64,000 nt of DNA from Photorhabdus australis DSM 17609 (GCF_000711895.1 NZ_JONO01000010.1:1-64000), one strand, 5' to 3'; shown: positions 21,068 to 31,798, numbered from the stretch's first letter. Program-made: numbers and translations. Notes: generated from the letters alone by a model not told the origin.

Positions 21068-21862
21068 TTGCACAAGTTGAAATTGCACGGCTTTAATAAC
21101 CTGACAAAAAGCTTGAGTTTTTGTATTTATGATATCTGTTATGCAAAAAGCCAAGCCGATCGGGATAGTTATATCGCTTACATTGACGAACAATATAATG
21201 CTAATCGTTTAACAGAAATTCTCTGCGAAACCTGCTCAATCATTGGTGCAAATATTTTAAACATTGCCCGCCAGGATTATGAACCACAAGGGGCCAGTGT
21301 TACTATTCTTGTCAGCGAAGAGCCAATCGATCCAAAGAATGTGGACAATACTGAAAATCCAGGCCCATTACCTGATTCTGTTGTTGCTCATTTGGATAAA
21401 AGCCATATCTGTGTTCACACTTACCCAGAAAGCCATCCGGATGGTGGCATATGCACTTTTCGGGCTGATATTGAGGTATCGACCTGCGGCGTGATTTCCC
21501 CTCTCAAGGCACTGAATTATCTGATCCACCAACTAGAATCGGATATTGTCACAATGGATTACCGCGTCCGCGGTTTTACCAGAGATGTCAATGGCGTGAA
21601 ACACTATATCGATCACGAAATCAGTTCTATTCAGAATTATATGACTGAAGAAGTACAATCGCAGTATTACATGATGGATGTAAATATTTATCAGGAAAAT
21701 CTATTTCATACAAAAATGATGCTAAAAAGATTTGACCTGAATGATTATCTATTTAATACCACACCAGAGCAACTCAGTGAAACTGAAAAGCAGGAAATTA
21801 CCCATCTCTTGAAAAAAGAGATACAAGAAATTTACTACGGTCGTAATTTACCCGTTATTTAG
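21068..21862 (+). CDS. speD: S-adenosylmethionine decarboxylase proenzyme
   Basis: Makes the aminopropyl donor for spermidine. The proenzyme self-cleaves between Lys and Ser in [13 protein letters not shown] (about residues 110-122), giving the pyruvoyl group. It has 264 residues, the same as E. coli. The start is a TTG codon at 21068 with a strong AGGAGGTG 7 nt upstream; no ATG nearby fits the conserved N-terminus ([20 protein letters not shown]). Confidence 0.96.
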   Translation: MHKLKLHGFNNLTKSLSFCIYDICYAKSQADRDSYIAYIDEQYNANRLTEILCETCSIIGANILNIARQDYEPQGASVTILVSEEPIDPKNVDNTENPGPLPDSVVAHLDKSHICVHTYPESHPDGGICTFRADIEVSTCGVISPLKALNYLIHQLESDIVTMDYRVRGFTRDVNGVKHYIDHEISSIQNYMTEEVQSQYYMMDVNIYQENLFHTKMMLKRFDLNDYLFNTTPEQLSETEKQEITHLLKKEIQEIYYGRNLPVI

Positions 21863-21883
21863 ATTTTACTAATTTATACTTAA

Positions 21884-21917
21884 CTGGCAGATGCCAATAT
21901 TTACAGGTATCTGCCAG
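21884..21917 (+). terminator. Terminator-like hairpin after speD
   Basis: A 9-bp stem, CTGGCAGAT and ATCTGCCAG, with a 16-nt loop, begins about 22 bp past the speD stop. Only ATAATTTCTT follows, so it is a moderate terminator at best. Confidence 0.45.
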
Positions 21918-21967
21918 ATAATTTCTTAATAGCTTTACATATTATCGCTACAAATAAATTACCCTGA

Positions 21968-22507
21968 TTACACACCTAACGCGGTGCTAGTTGTGATTTC
22001 AGCACCATAAATAGATTTAAGATAATCAAGGGCTTCTTGCTGATCGACACCGGGAAAGACACACACAGCATCTGACAACACCTTAATTTGATAACCACGC
22101 ATAAACGCACCATAAGCGGTATGTCTGACACAACAATGAGTATGTTGGCCAGTTAACACCACTTCCGTAACACCATACGCTTTAAAAACCTCTTCCAGAT
22201 CGGTTCCATCGAAAGCCCCATAAAATCGCTTGGGAGAAATAATTTCACGATCTGCCCCGACAGGAGCCAATGCCTCAATAACATTAGCACCCGGTGTTCC
22301 AGCTATTGCATGTCTGCCCCAGATACTCATTTCCCGATCATCGGCTCGGTGAGCATCATTAGCATAAACTACCAGCCAATCGGGTTGGCACCGGGCGTAA
22401 TTAATCAACCGTTTAATTACCGGTACAATCTTCATTGCATACGCTTCATTAGCGAGTGCTCCTGTGACAAAATCATTCAGCATGTCAACTACGATCAACG
22501 CTTTCAT
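21968..22507 (-). CDS. Isochorismatase-like cysteine hydrolase
   Basis: 179-residue nicotinamidase/isochorismatase fold enzyme. The catalytic Asp is in LIVVDMLNDFV (Asp8 region), and the nucleophile Cys follows the family cis-peptide region in LTGQHTHCCVRHTAYGAFMRGY. Specificity (amidase, isochorismatase or other) cannot be told from the sequence. It is monocistronic, convergent with speD. Confidence 0.8.
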   Translation of the reverse strand: MKALIVVDMLNDFVTGALANEAYAMKIVPVIKRLINYARCQPDWLVVYANDAHRADDREMSIWGRHAIAGTPGANVIEALAPVGADREIISPKRFYGAFDGTDLEEVFKAYGVTEVVLTGQHTHCCVRHTAYGAFMRGYQIKVLSDAVCVFPGVDQQEALDYLKSIYGAEITTSTALGV

Positions 22508-22763
22508 TAGTTTCGCCCTTTAAATGAATTCTTAAAAAACAATGACTGTGATTTATTCCCACCATTCAGTTACAGACCATTTTTACAAAATTTTCTTATG
22601 ATTAATAATAGCTCATGAAACCAAGCTGGCCGACTTTTTAGCTATTCCATTAACTAATCACAACGTCAATACCTGCTAATCTTGACGCATAACGTTGCAG
22701 GGTTACTATAACCCCATCAAGACAAAAGAAGAGAGCGGGAGAATCCACTTTTCGGAGGTGTAA

Positions 22764-23033
22764 ATGTTATATCCAGTTGCGATTGATAAAGATCATTCAT
22801 CCTTCGGCGTCCGTGTCCCCGATATCCTGGGTTGCTTTTCTGGCGGGGACAGTTTCACAGATGCAATAGAAAACGTCCGCGAAGCAATTGAAGCGCATAT
22901 CGAATTGCTGATTGATGATAATGAATCAGTACCAGAAGCGACAAGCGTAGAAAACCACCTTGCCGACCCTGAATATATAGGAGCAATATGGGCATTAGTT
23001 GATGTGGATATTACTCGATTTTTCCCCAAATAA
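22764..23033 (+). CDS. Orphan HicB-like antitoxin, short form
   Basis: 89 residues of the HicB core: MLYPVAIDKD, FGVRVPDILGCFSGGDSF, AIENVREAIEAHIELL and IWALVDVDITRF. The sequence stops where the C-terminal helix-turn-helix or ribbon-helix-helix domain of longer HicB proteins would begin. TCGGAGGTG precedes the ATG. No HicA-like toxin of about 60 residues is found in the 250 bp upstream or downstream, so it may be a remnant or a solo antitoxin. Confidence 0.75.
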   Translation: MLYPVAIDKDHSSFGVRVPDILGCFSGGDSFTDAIENVREAIEAHIELLIDDNESVPEATSVENHLADPEYIGAIWALVDVDITRFFPK

Positions 23034-23035
23034 TC

Positions 23036-23069
23036 ACTGCCCCGAATAAAATAGTTTATTCAGGGCAGT
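23036..23069. terminator. Bidirectional terminator between hicB-like gene and the glycosidase
   Basis: ACTGCCC and GGGCAGT flank paired GAATAAA and TTTATTC with a 4-nt loop: a long stem with one bulge. It lies between convergent genes. Confidence 0.7.
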
Positions 23070-23084
23070 TTGATAACACTGTGA

Positions 23085-24989
23085 TTATTTCGATGGGGTC
23101 AGAGAAAAGGTCAAGGTCTCTAACGGCTGAAGGGTAATCAACACCGTTTTATTGATAAACTTCGGCACCGAGTTGTTTTCGCCATAGTCTATCTTAACGT
23201 CATATATCGAAGGCTGATTATCCGGTAATTCAAGATCGCTTTGCAGATCCAGATAATATTGTTTCACTTCATCAGCAGGATTACGCAAAGTAATAATCGA
23301 CTTCTTCGGACTCCAAGCTCCCCAACCGTACACCGCTAGATCGGTAGGATCTTTACCAATCCAATGGGTATCAAACAGCACATCTTTATTTTCCTCTGAC
23401 CATTTCGCCGCGTTTGCCAGCGTATCCCAATCCTCGGTAGTCAATAGTTCAGGCGTAACATACATCTCTTGTAACTGAGTACCGCTGCCAAAATAGCTCC
23501 AAACCTGATCGGCAAAATCTTTAGGTGACTGTTTATCCAGATGCTTAGCCTGTTTAGCATAAACAATGCCATGCAACATCAACGAATTCAGAGGAAACAG
23601 CGGCCCCTTTCTTACGACATTACGATAAGTTTCCGCATCACGATAGGTAAGCCACTGCTGTACTTTAGAACCTGTACCGTGAAACTCTACATCATAGCCA
23701 CCACGCCAAATAGAATCGGCGAAAAATAGCCAGGAAGGTGTGGCTTTGGTGCCTGTCGTCAAGTTGATAAACAGATCATTGCCTGTACTGCGCATATCTT
23801 CAATAAGATGGATAGCGGCATCAAAATCACTGGTGAATGCACTCCCTTTAATCACACGATCAGCATTGCCGGTACCATCTAGCTTAAACATAGATACATT
23901 TTGTTGTTGAATCAGATTAAGCACCCGGTTATGGAAATTGGCGTAGTAATTAGGGCCTGAAAGCGCAAATCTGCCATCTATCACTTCATAACCAAACTCC
24001 GCCGCATGAGAAACACGTTGCTCACCAGGTGGGCCATAACCGCCCCAAGGAGAAAGCCAAATACCTAAACGAGCACGATATTGATCTGCTTCCTTCTTAA
24101 GATTTTTGAACTCATGGGGAAATGCCTGACTAAAACCCCAATCTCCTTTAAGGTTATCCCAACCATCATCAAACAGATACCCCCCCAACTTCACACCACG
24201 CTTAGTCACCAACTCCTGCCCAAACTGTTTGATACGGTTCAACGCCTCTTGTTCGGTATAAGGAGTGAAGAAACCAATATCGTACCAAGAGTTGTAATGT
24301 AGGTAAGGACTATATTTACGCGGACGAGCATTGTTCAAAAACTCATTGACATTGCGCCGTAATTGCCCTTCCTGATAAACACCAATATACGTCTTATAAC
24401 TTAATGTTTTCCCCGGCTCTAACGGGATAGAGAGCGCAATTTTTTGCGAAGCGCTCCCTTTATAAGCCTCAGTGGTAATTAATGGATTACCGGGAACAAT
24501 AAAGAAGCTATCGCTGATAATCGGTGAACTGGTAATAGACCCGTGAACAAAAGGGACTTTAGTGCGAAATGGTATCAACGAGACAGAGCTGAGCTCCAAC
24601 GCGTTCTTCTGTGGTGTAATAGTGATTTCAAACGAGCCGTACTTATCTTTATCCTCCACAGTAATTATATTTTTTACCTGAATGTCGCCATGTTTCAGGG
24701 AGATAACAATACGATTGTGCTTTTTGCTGATATCAGTAATCTGAAAATCTTTAGCCGTGAGCTTTTCTCCTGATTTCAACGTGATTTCAAACAGACTGTC
24801 AATGATGATTTGATCATGGTTTTTCGGGTTTTCAAATTTTAACTGAGTGATTTTACCCTGCCCATCGCTAACAGCCACACGGTAATTATCCCCCTTCAAC
24901 TGCCAACTATCCGCCCAAACCGATGTACTACACAACGCAGAACTGGCTAACAAACTAAGCGTAATTTTATTTAACGTTCTTATTTTCAC
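23085..24989 (-). CDS. Exported GH36-like alpha-galactosidase or alpha-N-acetylgalactosaminidase
   Basis: 634 residues with a signal peptide (cleavage after about residue 26, SVWA/DSW). An N-terminal beta-sandwich precedes a TIM barrel with clan GH-D features: NSWYDIGFFTPYTEQEAL, GGYLFDDGWD, the predicted nucleophile Asp371 in MFKLDGTGN (K-x-D motif) and an acid/base candidate Asp425 in DSIWRGGYD. It is the last gene of the aga-type operon, 39 bp after the aldolase gene. Location and substrate are inferred: it would release galactose or GalNAc outside the cytoplasm for PTS uptake. Confidence 0.75.
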   Translation of the reverse strand: MKIRTLNKITLSLLASSALCSTSVWADSWQLKGDNYRVAVSDGQGKITQLKFENPKNHDQIIIDSLFEITLKSGEKLTAKDFQITDISKKHNRIVISLKHGDIQVKNIITVEDKDKYGSFEITITPQKNALELSSVSLIPFRTKVPFVHGSITSSPIISDSFFIVPGNPLITTEAYKGSASQKIALSIPLEPGKTLSYKTYIGVYQEGQLRRNVNEFLNNARPRKYSPYLHYNSWYDIGFFTPYTEQEALNRIKQFGQELVTKRGVKLGGYLFDDGWDNLKGDWGFSQAFPHEFKNLKKEADQYRARLGIWLSPWGGYGPPGEQRVSHAAEFGYEVIDGRFALSGPNYYANFHNRVLNLIQQQNVSMFKLDGTGNADRVIKGSAFTSDFDAAIHLIEDMRSTGNDLFINLTTGTKATPSWLFFADSIWRGGYDVEFHGTGSKVQQWLTYRDAETYRNVVRKGPLFPLNSLMLHGIVYAKQAKHLDKQSPKDFADQVWSYFGSGTQLQEMYVTPELLTTEDWDTLANAAKWSEENKDVLFDTHWIGKDPTDLAVYGWGAWSPKKSIITLRNPADEVKQYYLDLQSDLELPDNQPSIYDVKIDYGENNSVPKFINKTVLITLQPLETLTFSLTPSK

Positions 24990-25028
24990 AGCAATTTCCT
25001 TTATCAGATAATTGAAAAAACAGAACCT

Positions 25029-25892
<864 letters not shown>

Positions 25893-26327
25893 TTAGATAC
25901 CATCCAAATTTGGGCTGCTATATCCCTGTTTCTGCTGTTCATGCCACAGGCTAGTCAACCCCCTCCGTCCACACTCTAGCGCCATATCACGAAATGCTTT
26001 TGGCACCAGCCCCTCACGATCCAGCATCATTTCTACCGCCAGTTGCATATTAGTCCCGGTGATAACTTCATAATGTGGATTAGTTATCGCTAGTTGTGCT
26101 GCCTGCCGGAACGGTGAGCCTCCCAGTAAATCACTGAGAATAATTACACCATCACCACTATCGCAGGCAATGCAAGCTTCCTCCAACAACATCTGCAATT
26201 GTTCAGTACTGACTCCCTCAGGAAAATCGACAGCACAACACTGAGGCTGCCGCCCGACTATCTGTTCCACTGCCTGCAACAAACCACTGGCGAAACGACC
26301 ATGCCCGGTGATTACAATACCTAACAT
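25893..26327 (-). CDS. agaF: PTS mannose-family IIA component (AgaF-like)
   Basis: 144-residue cytoplasmic IIA protein. The phosphorylated His is His9 in MLGIVITGHGRFASGL; the GVIILSDLLGGSPF motif is typical of the mannose/sorbose family. It lies just after the IID gene in the operon. It passes phosphate from HPr to IIB. Confidence 0.9.
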   Translation of the reverse strand: MLGIVITGHGRFASGLLQAVEQIVGRQPQCCAVDFPEGVSTEQLQMLLEEACIACDSGDGVIILSDLLGGSPFRQAAQLAITNPHYEVITGTNMQLAVEMMLDREGLVPKAFRDMALECGRRGLTSLWHEQQKQGYSSPNLDGI

Positions 26328-26349
26328 TCCATCCCCTCAACGTCGTTTG

Positions 26350-27243
26350 TTAAAGAAAACCGACAAATTTACCCACAATGCCGAGCACTACCGTCAAACC
26401 AATTAACTTGACCGGCGAAAATCCTTTTTTCATCAACCAAAACACCAACAGGGTGAAACACAATGGCAACAAGTTAGGCATCAATTTATCCAACACATCC
26501 TTCTGCAACGCCACACTCGCTTTACCGGCATTCACTACCACTGGCGTCGAAAAACGGACATACGAAGCCACCAGCGCTCCTATCACCGTCATCCCGACAA
26601 TTGATGCCGCATGAGAGATATTTTTAGTGTGTGTTTTCAACAACGCTAATGCATTGACACCCGCCCGATAACCATAATGGGCCAAACCAAAACGCAAACC
26701 GAAATGCACGATGTTGAATAGCAACAAAAATACGATGGGACCAAACAAGCTCCCCTGTAGTGCCAAAGATGCGCCAATACCGGCGCAGATAGGTAACAGC
26801 GTCAACCAGAACAATGCATCGCCAATCCCACCCAGCGGTCCCATTAGTGCTACTTTCACCGCGCGAATAGTGGAAATTTTTTCCTTATTTCGCTCCATCG
26901 CCAGCACCAAGCCGGACAGTAAAGTGACATCAAATGGATGCACATTGATAAACTCCATATGCATCTTCATAGAATTCCCCAGATCCTGCGGGTTCTTATG
27001 GATCTTACGCAATCCGGGGATCAAGGTGTATAACCAGCCCCCCGCCTGCATACGCTCATAGTTAAATGATGCCTGTAGCAACAAAGAACGCAATGCCATA
27101 CGATTCAGATCACCTTTAGTCAGCGCCTCACCCGGCATACTGTCCTGATAGTCATCTTGCTCAACCTGACTGGTCGCCAATGCCTGTGCCATCCTTTTCT
27201 CAGCTTTATCTGCCATAGCAGTATCAGTGTCGTTAAATGCCAT
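26350..27243 (-). CDS. agaD: PTS mannose-family IID component (AgaD/AgaE-like)
   Basis: 297-residue membrane subunit. The cytoplasmic N-terminal half contains LRSLLLQASFNYERMQAGGWLYTLIPGLRKI and the conserved MGPLGGIGDALFWLTLLP loop; hydrophobic C-terminal segments follow. Overlaps the IIC stop by 11 nt. It forms the sugar channel with IIC. Confidence 0.9.
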   Translation of the reverse strand: MAFNDTDTAMADKAEKRMAQALATSQVEQDDYQDSMPGEALTKGDLNRMALRSLLLQASFNYERMQAGGWLYTLIPGLRKIHKNPQDLGNSMKMHMEFINVHPFDVTLLSGLVLAMERNKEKISTIRAVKVALMGPLGGIGDALFWLTLLPICAGIGASLALQGSLFGPIVFLLLFNIVHFGLRFGLAHYGYRAGVNALALLKTHTKNISHAASIVGMTVIGALVASYVRFSTPVVVNAGKASVALQKDVLDKLMPNLLPLCFTLLVFWLMKKGFSPVKLIGLTVVLGIVGKFVGFL

Positions 27244-28021
27244 CTTCCATCTCCTGAGATTGGGTGGTGGTCGGTGCGCTACGATCAGTCACATCTTCCA
27301 TACGGGAACGGTTAAAGAAATCGATTAAAGCAATCGCAAATGCGCCGAGTGCTACGGCGATAATCGGCATATTAAGGAATGTGACCGAAATGAAACCCAT
27401 AATAAAATAGGCAACATAGGTCTTTTTCATCATCATTTTCATCAGCATTGAAAAGCCGATGGCGGGCATCATACCGCCAGCAACCGCCAAACCATCTAGC
27501 AGCCACTGTGGTGCTTTCTGTACCATGACACTGGCAGCATCGGCACCAAAATAAATTGGCAAAAATGCCACGATAAAATAGAAACAAAACAGAATGGTAA
27601 TCCCCAGATAGTTCACCCACTCCACACCGCGCCAATTCAATTCTTTCACCATCTGATCGCATTTATGCATCATTGGTGAGAACACGGTAAACAACAGCGT
27701 AATGCAACCCTGTACCGCAATGGAGAATGGCACGGCGATACCAATTGCGACTTTAGGATCAGCATTCGTCAGAATGGCAAATGCCGTCCCAATCACGCCG
27801 CCAATTACCACATTGGGCGGCTGGGCGCCAGCCAGCGGCACCATTCCCATCCAGACCAGCTCCAGCGTCCCGCCCACCAATAAACCCGTCTGTACATCCC
27901 CTAAAATCAGTCCAACTAACGGACCAATCACTACCGGACGGTGAAAATGAGTCAACCCATCAAAGAGATCCACCCCCGCCAACCCAGCCAATAATCCAAT
28001 CAATATCGCATCAATCAGCAT
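27233..28021 (-). CDS. agaC: PTS mannose-family IIC component (AgaC/AgaW-like)
   Basis: 262-residue permease with about eight hydrophobic segments; GVDLFDGLTHFHRPVVIGPLVGLILGD and VWMGMVPLAGAQPPNVVIGG are family hallmarks. It transports the sugar together with IID. The gene is 10 nt after the IIB stop and overlaps the next gene. Confidence 0.9.
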   Translation of the reverse strand: MLIDAILIGLLAGLAGVDLFDGLTHFHRPVVIGPLVGLILGDVQTGLLVGGTLELVWMGMVPLAGAQPPNVVIGGVIGTAFAILTNADPKVAIGIAVPFSIAVQGCITLLFTVFSPMMHKCDQMVKELNWRGVEWVNYLGITILFCFYFIVAFLPIYFGADAASVMVQKAPQWLLDGLAVAGGMMPAIGFSMLMKMMMKKTYVAYFIMGFISVTFLNMPIIAVALGAFAIALIDFFNRSRMEDVTDRSAPTTTQSQEMEDGI

Positions 28022-28031
28022 AACTCACCTC

Positions 28032-28514
28032 TCAGGCCAGTAACTTAGCGATAGGTTCTCCCGCTTCATCCGGCACTCGTCGAACCTCGCAAGTGATACC
28101 TAATTGTTCCAATTCACGAAACACCACCACATCACTGTCATCAACCGAAACCGTCTTATGAATTTGACGCTTGCCTTCGGCGAAATGCATATTACCCACA
28201 TTAACAAAACTGATAGGTACTCCTCCCTTGACCAAAGTCAGTACATCTTGCGGCGTTTTACAAACGATAAAAATCTTCTGGCGTTCAGCCGCCTTATGGA
28301 TCACATCAATGGTTTTCTGTAAGGTGAAATAACGAGTCTGAACCCCATCTGAAACCACCATATCCATCAGGTTTTGCTGTACCAAATCACTGGCAACTTG
28401 ATCGTTAGCCACCAATACCAGATTAGCCCCCAGTGAATTGGTCCAGGTCACACCTACCTGACCATGCACCAACCGGTTATCAATTCGAGTCATCAAAATA
28501 TTCGGTATCGACAT
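28032..28514 (-). CDS. agaB: PTS mannose-family IIB component (AgaB/AgaV-like)
   Basis: About 160-residue IIB protein. The phosphorylated His lies in TRIDNRLVHGQVGVTW. The frame opens with GTG at 28520; ATG 28514 has AGGAG 5 nt upstream and gives MSIPNILMTRID, the normal start. It overlaps the end of the agaS gene by 35 nt, unusually long but supported by the ribosome-binding site. Confidence 0.9.
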   Translation of the reverse strand: MSIPNILMTRIDNRLVHGQVGVTWTNSLGANLVLVANDQVASDLVQQNLMDMVVSDGVQTRYFTLQKTIDVIHKAAERQKIFIVCKTPQDVLTLVKGGVPISFVNVGNMHFAEGKRQIHKTVSVDDSDVVVFRELEQLGITCEVRRVPDEAGEPIAKLLA

Positions 28515-29697
28515 AATCACTCCTGCTACATTCAGTTGTTTGTGAGTACGCTAGAGGGTAAGGATAAATTTCCACTCCCTTCACCACACGGTTGACTTCC
28601 CCTGTCGGACATGGATTGTCTGGCGTTATGCCCAGAGCCAGCGAGGTTTCAAACGCCAACATCTGCAAAAACATCAAATAGGGGAACAACAGCCAGATAT
28701 CATCTTGTTCACTATTAATCACCGTGAACCCTTTCCCCTGTGTGCCACTCAGTGCAACAATTTGACACGCCAATCTGTCATGATTTAGCTCATGCCACAG
28801 ATCGAGATCATAACAACGGCGATACTGATCAGCCGAGAGCATCATGACGACCAACGTATCCTGTTCGATCATAAACTTCGGCCCATGACGTACTCCCATC
28901 GACGAGTCGTAACGCGTAGCAATATACCCGGCGGTCAACTCCAACATCTTGAGAGCGCCTTCTTCTGCTACGCCGGTAAAACAACTGGAACCCAGACACA
29001 TCATGCGCTTAAAACCACTGCGTGCCAGTTGCTTAGTCTGGATCTGCCACTGCTTCCACTCCCGCTCACACAACACGGCCATCGCCATCAATGGAGCACG
29101 ACTTTGTTCCAATGTTAATGGCCCTAGCAACAACACAGTTGCCAGCGTCATACAACTAAAACTGGAAGTCATGGCAAAACTTTGATCATGAGAACTCTGT
29201 GGCATGTTCAATGAGCAAACATGGGAACGCCCTTCGGCATAACGCGCTAAGGCGCCATCAGGATTACAGGTCAGCATCAAGTGATAACAGCGCGGCAACA
29301 ACTGATCAGCCAGTTGTACCGCCGCTACACTTTCCGGGCTATTGCCGGAACGCCCGTAAGAAATTAGTAATGTTGAACGCGTTGGATCAAGATATTGCAA
29401 AGGGGAAGGCACAATATCTGTCGTGCTGTACGCAACTACATTCAACCCACACTGCTCACGTAACCAAGGCGCCAGAGCGCGCCCAACAAATGCAGAGGAA
29501 CCTGCGCCGCACAGTACTATTTGTAACTCCGGGTCAGACAACAGAGGCGCCAAAAATGGTTGCCACAGCGCTTTCTCACGTTGCAAGTTTTGATATAACT
29601 GACGCCAAAGCTCAGGCTGCTGATGAATTTCTCTGGCTGTGTATAGCGCGTGATGCTCACGTAGCCAAGCTTCCGTATAGGAAAACAGTTCACTCAT
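28480..29697 (-). CDS. agaS: AgaS-type sugar-phosphate isomerase/deaminase
   Basis: 405 residues with two SIS domains (IVLCGAGSSAFVGRAL and the second around FKRMMCLGSSCFTGVAEEGALKMLELT). AgaS is the galactosamine-6-phosphate deaminase/isomerase giving tagatose-6-phosphate. Its stop overlaps IIB; its ATG overlaps the kbaZ-like stop by 4 nt. This gene is the strongest hint that the imported sugar is an amino sugar. Confidence 0.88.
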   Translation of the reverse strand: MSELFSYTEAWLREHHALYTAREIHQQPELWRQLYQNLQREKALWQPFLAPLLSDPELQIVLCGAGSSAFVGRALAPWLREQCGLNVVAYSTTDIVPSPLQYLDPTRSTLLISYGRSGNSPESVAAVQLADQLLPRCYHLMLTCNPDGALARYAEGRSHVCSLNMPQSSHDQSFAMTSSFSCMTLATVLLLGPLTLEQSRAPLMAMAVLCEREWKQWQIQTKQLARSGFKRMMCLGSSCFTGVAEEGALKMLELTAGYIATRYDSSMGVRHGPKFMIEQDTLVVMMLSADQYRRCYDLDLWHELNHDRLACQIVALSGTQGKGFTVINSEQDDIWLLFPYLMFLQMLAFETSLALGITPDNPCPTGEVNRVVKGVEIYPYPLAYSQTTECSRSDYVDTEYFDDSN

Positions 29698-31001
29698 ACT
29701 AACGCTCCTTGTACCTCAAACTCACAAGCCTGAGCATAACTCAGCAACACAGAACGAATTTTATCCAATACCCAAGCATGCGGGTCATTGTCCAACCGTC
29801 CAGCGTTAACTGCCTGCGCTTGCTCCGGCAGATATTGACTTAGCAATGAAAGGGAAACAGGACGACGACGCAAGTTATCGATCAAAGTATTAACGGCCTG
29901 CTGTACCCGCAAGTGCGGCCAGTAGTAACGCACACGATCACTAAGACTGTATTGACGATCAATAAATTGTTGATGCGGTGTGCCATGGTAATAGCGATTC
30001 CAGTGCTCCGGCTGCTCAAGCATAACTTGTTCCAAAGTGGCACACAGATGAGCGGCTTCCTGCTCACTATTCCATTCACTATCGATCTTATCGAGCGCAA
30101 AAAGCGCTTCACGCAGGGCAAAAGTCAACGCTGGACCAACTTTCAGAATAGCGAAATGATCACGTACCAGTTCACGGTAAGCTTGTACCGTTTGATAATC
30201 AGTAGAATGGGCTTCGTAGACCAAATAGGGTTGGGATTCGATATATTTACTCAGTGCCGCCGCACGTTTAGATTGGTAGTGTTCGACATGATGGTGATCG
30301 AACTCCACACCCGGCTGAACTACCAGCGCAATCACTCGTGGCCATACCTCTTCCAATCCAGCCAACTGCCAGGCTTGCCGATGCACATTCAACGTTGTAG
30401 CCGCTGCCTGAGGCGTAGTGACTTGCATTCCTGCCAGTGCTTCTTTAGCTCCACCCGGTACAGGCACTTCGGTACCAATGACATAAACAGGCGGTTCTCC
30501 CCTCACCTGTTGCCAACAGCGTTCTGCCACCTGACACAAACGCGCTGCCCGTATCGCAACCTCTTTGTCACCAAGTGGTACCGGATCATCAGCACAAGAC
30601 ATAGAGCAATCAAGGTGGATCTTACGAAATCCCGCAGCTACATAATCATGTATCAAGGTTTCAGCCAGTTTCATTGCTTCAGCTGCGGTACGATCTTGCC
30701 AAGCGTTCGGTCCAAGATGATCTCCCCCCAACCAGATACGATCACGCGGTAAACCTATGCGATCTGCTTGTTGCCAGACTGCATCACGAAATTGAACGGG
30801 TTGCATGCCGGTATAACCGCCAAATTGATTAACCTGATTAGATGTTGCTTCAATCAGTACCGATGTCTTATGTTCTTTAGCGACGCACAAAGCGCTTTCT
30901 AATACCCAAGGATGGGCAGAACAGACTGAATAGATCCCCACCGCTTCACCTGATTTGTGGCGACGGATAAGTTGTAATAGTGACTGCATGGTATCTCCCA
31001 T
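29694..31001 (-). CDS. kbaZ: Tagatose-bisphosphate aldolase accessory subunit (KbaZ/GatZ type)
   Basis: 435-residue TIM-barrel subunit needed for full activity and stability of the KbaY/GatY aldolase. Conserved parts are GIYSVCSAHPWVLESAL, EATSNQVNQFGGYTGM, LGGDHLGPNAWQ and KIHLDCSMSCADDP. The first ATG (residue 5, MQSLLQLIRRH) may be the true start. It lies 23 nt after agaR. Confidence 0.9.
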   Translation of the reverse strand: MGDTMQSLLQLIRRHKSGEAVGIYSVCSAHPWVLESALCVAKEHKTSVLIEATSNQVNQFGGYTGMQPVQFRDAVWQQADRIGLPRDRIWLGGDHLGPNAWQDRTAAEAMKLAETLIHDYVAAGFRKIHLDCSMSCADDPVPLGDKEVAIRAARLCQVAERCWQQVRGEPPVYVIGTEVPVPGGAKEALAGMQVTTPQAAATTLNVHRQAWQLAGLEEVWPRVIALVVQPGVEFDHHHVEHYQSKRAAALSKYIESQPYLVYEAHSTDYQTVQAYRELVRDHFAILKVGPALTFALREALFALDKIDSEWNSEQEAAHLCATLEQVMLEQPEHWNRYYHGTPHQQFIDRQYSLSDRVRYYWPHLRVQQAVNTLIDNLRRRPVSLSLLSQYLPEQAQAVNAGRLDNDPHAWVLDKIRSVLLSYAQACEFEVQGALV

Positions 31002-31024
31002 GCGAGCAAGAACCTCGGTAAGAA

Positions 31025-31798
31025 CTACTCGTCGGCAATAATCACATCTACGCCGAGTTCAGTTAATGCCCGCCTGTAGTTATCGGGGATCCGGCTGTCA
31101 GTAATCAGCCGATGAATCTGTCCGGCCTGACGGATCATACAAAAGCTTCTACGCCCAAATTTACTGGCATCCACCACGGCGATAATTTCATGCGCCACCT
31201 CACACATTACGCGATTAAGGTGAGCTTCACCGGGATGTGGCGTGGTTATCCCTGCTTCCAGATCAAACCCATCGACGCCAAGAAACAAAGTATCAAAACG
31301 ATATTGACGCAATTGCTGTTCCGCAGCCGAACCATAGAGTGAATAGGAGTTTTGACGCACACTCCCACCAAGAACCATCACATTTATCTGATCAAACCCC
31401 GCCAGTTCATAGGCGATATTCAACGCGTTAGTCATGACCACCAAATCACGCCGCGCCTTAAGGTGCGGCACAATCTGCGTGGTAGTCGAGCCAGAATCAA
31501 GGATCAGAGCATCACCGTCCTTAACAAACTGCGCTGCTTTAGCTGCAATGCGTGATTTCACATCACGATTCATCCGCCCTTTATCTTGCAGAGGGCGATC
31601 AAAGGCGAATTGGTGATTCAACACGGCGCCGCCATAGGAACGCAAAGCACAACCTTTCTGCTCTAGATAACGCAAGTCATTACGGATCGTGACGCTAGAA
31701 ACCTCAAAACGAGAACTCAAATGCTCAACACGTACACTGCCCTCATGGCACAGCAGGTCGATAATCTGTTCACGTCTTTTTACGGTATCCACAGCCAT
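31025..31798 (-). CDS. agaR: DeoR-family regulator AgaR
   Basis: 257-residue repressor with an N-terminal DeoR helix-turn-helix (RREQIIDLLCHEGSVRVEHLSSRFEVSSVTIRNDLRYLE) and a C-terminal sugar-phosphate-sensing domain (LILDSGSTTTQIVPHL, LGGSVRQNSYSLYGS, LFLGVDGFDLEAGITTPHPGEAHLNR). It is the first gene of its own operon, on the same strand as all the genes it presumably controls. Likely boxes lie at 31865-31974. Confidence 0.9.
   Translation of the reverse strand: MAVDTVKRREQIIDLLCHEGSVRVEHLSSRFEVSSVTIRNDLRYLEQKGCALRSYGGAVLNHQFAFDRPLQDKGRMNRDVKSRIAAKAAQFVKDGDALILDSGSTTTQIVPHLKARRDLVVMTNALNIAYELAGFDQINVMVLGGSVRQNSYSLYGSAAEQQLRQYRFDTLFLGVDGFDLEAGITTPHPGEAHLNRVMCEVAHEIIAVVDASKFGRRSFCMIRQAGQIHRLITDSRIPDNYRRALTELGVDVIIADE

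Noticed and set aside
22600-22763. HicA toxin upstream of hicB
   Set aside because: I looked for a 60-residue frame with the HicA start and the G-S-H-H motif; only a short chance segment ending AGLL was found.
29913-30752. 279-codon rightward frame
   Set aside because: It lies antisense inside the kbaZ-like gene, whose protein is clearly conserved; no ribosome-binding site or family match for the rightward frame.
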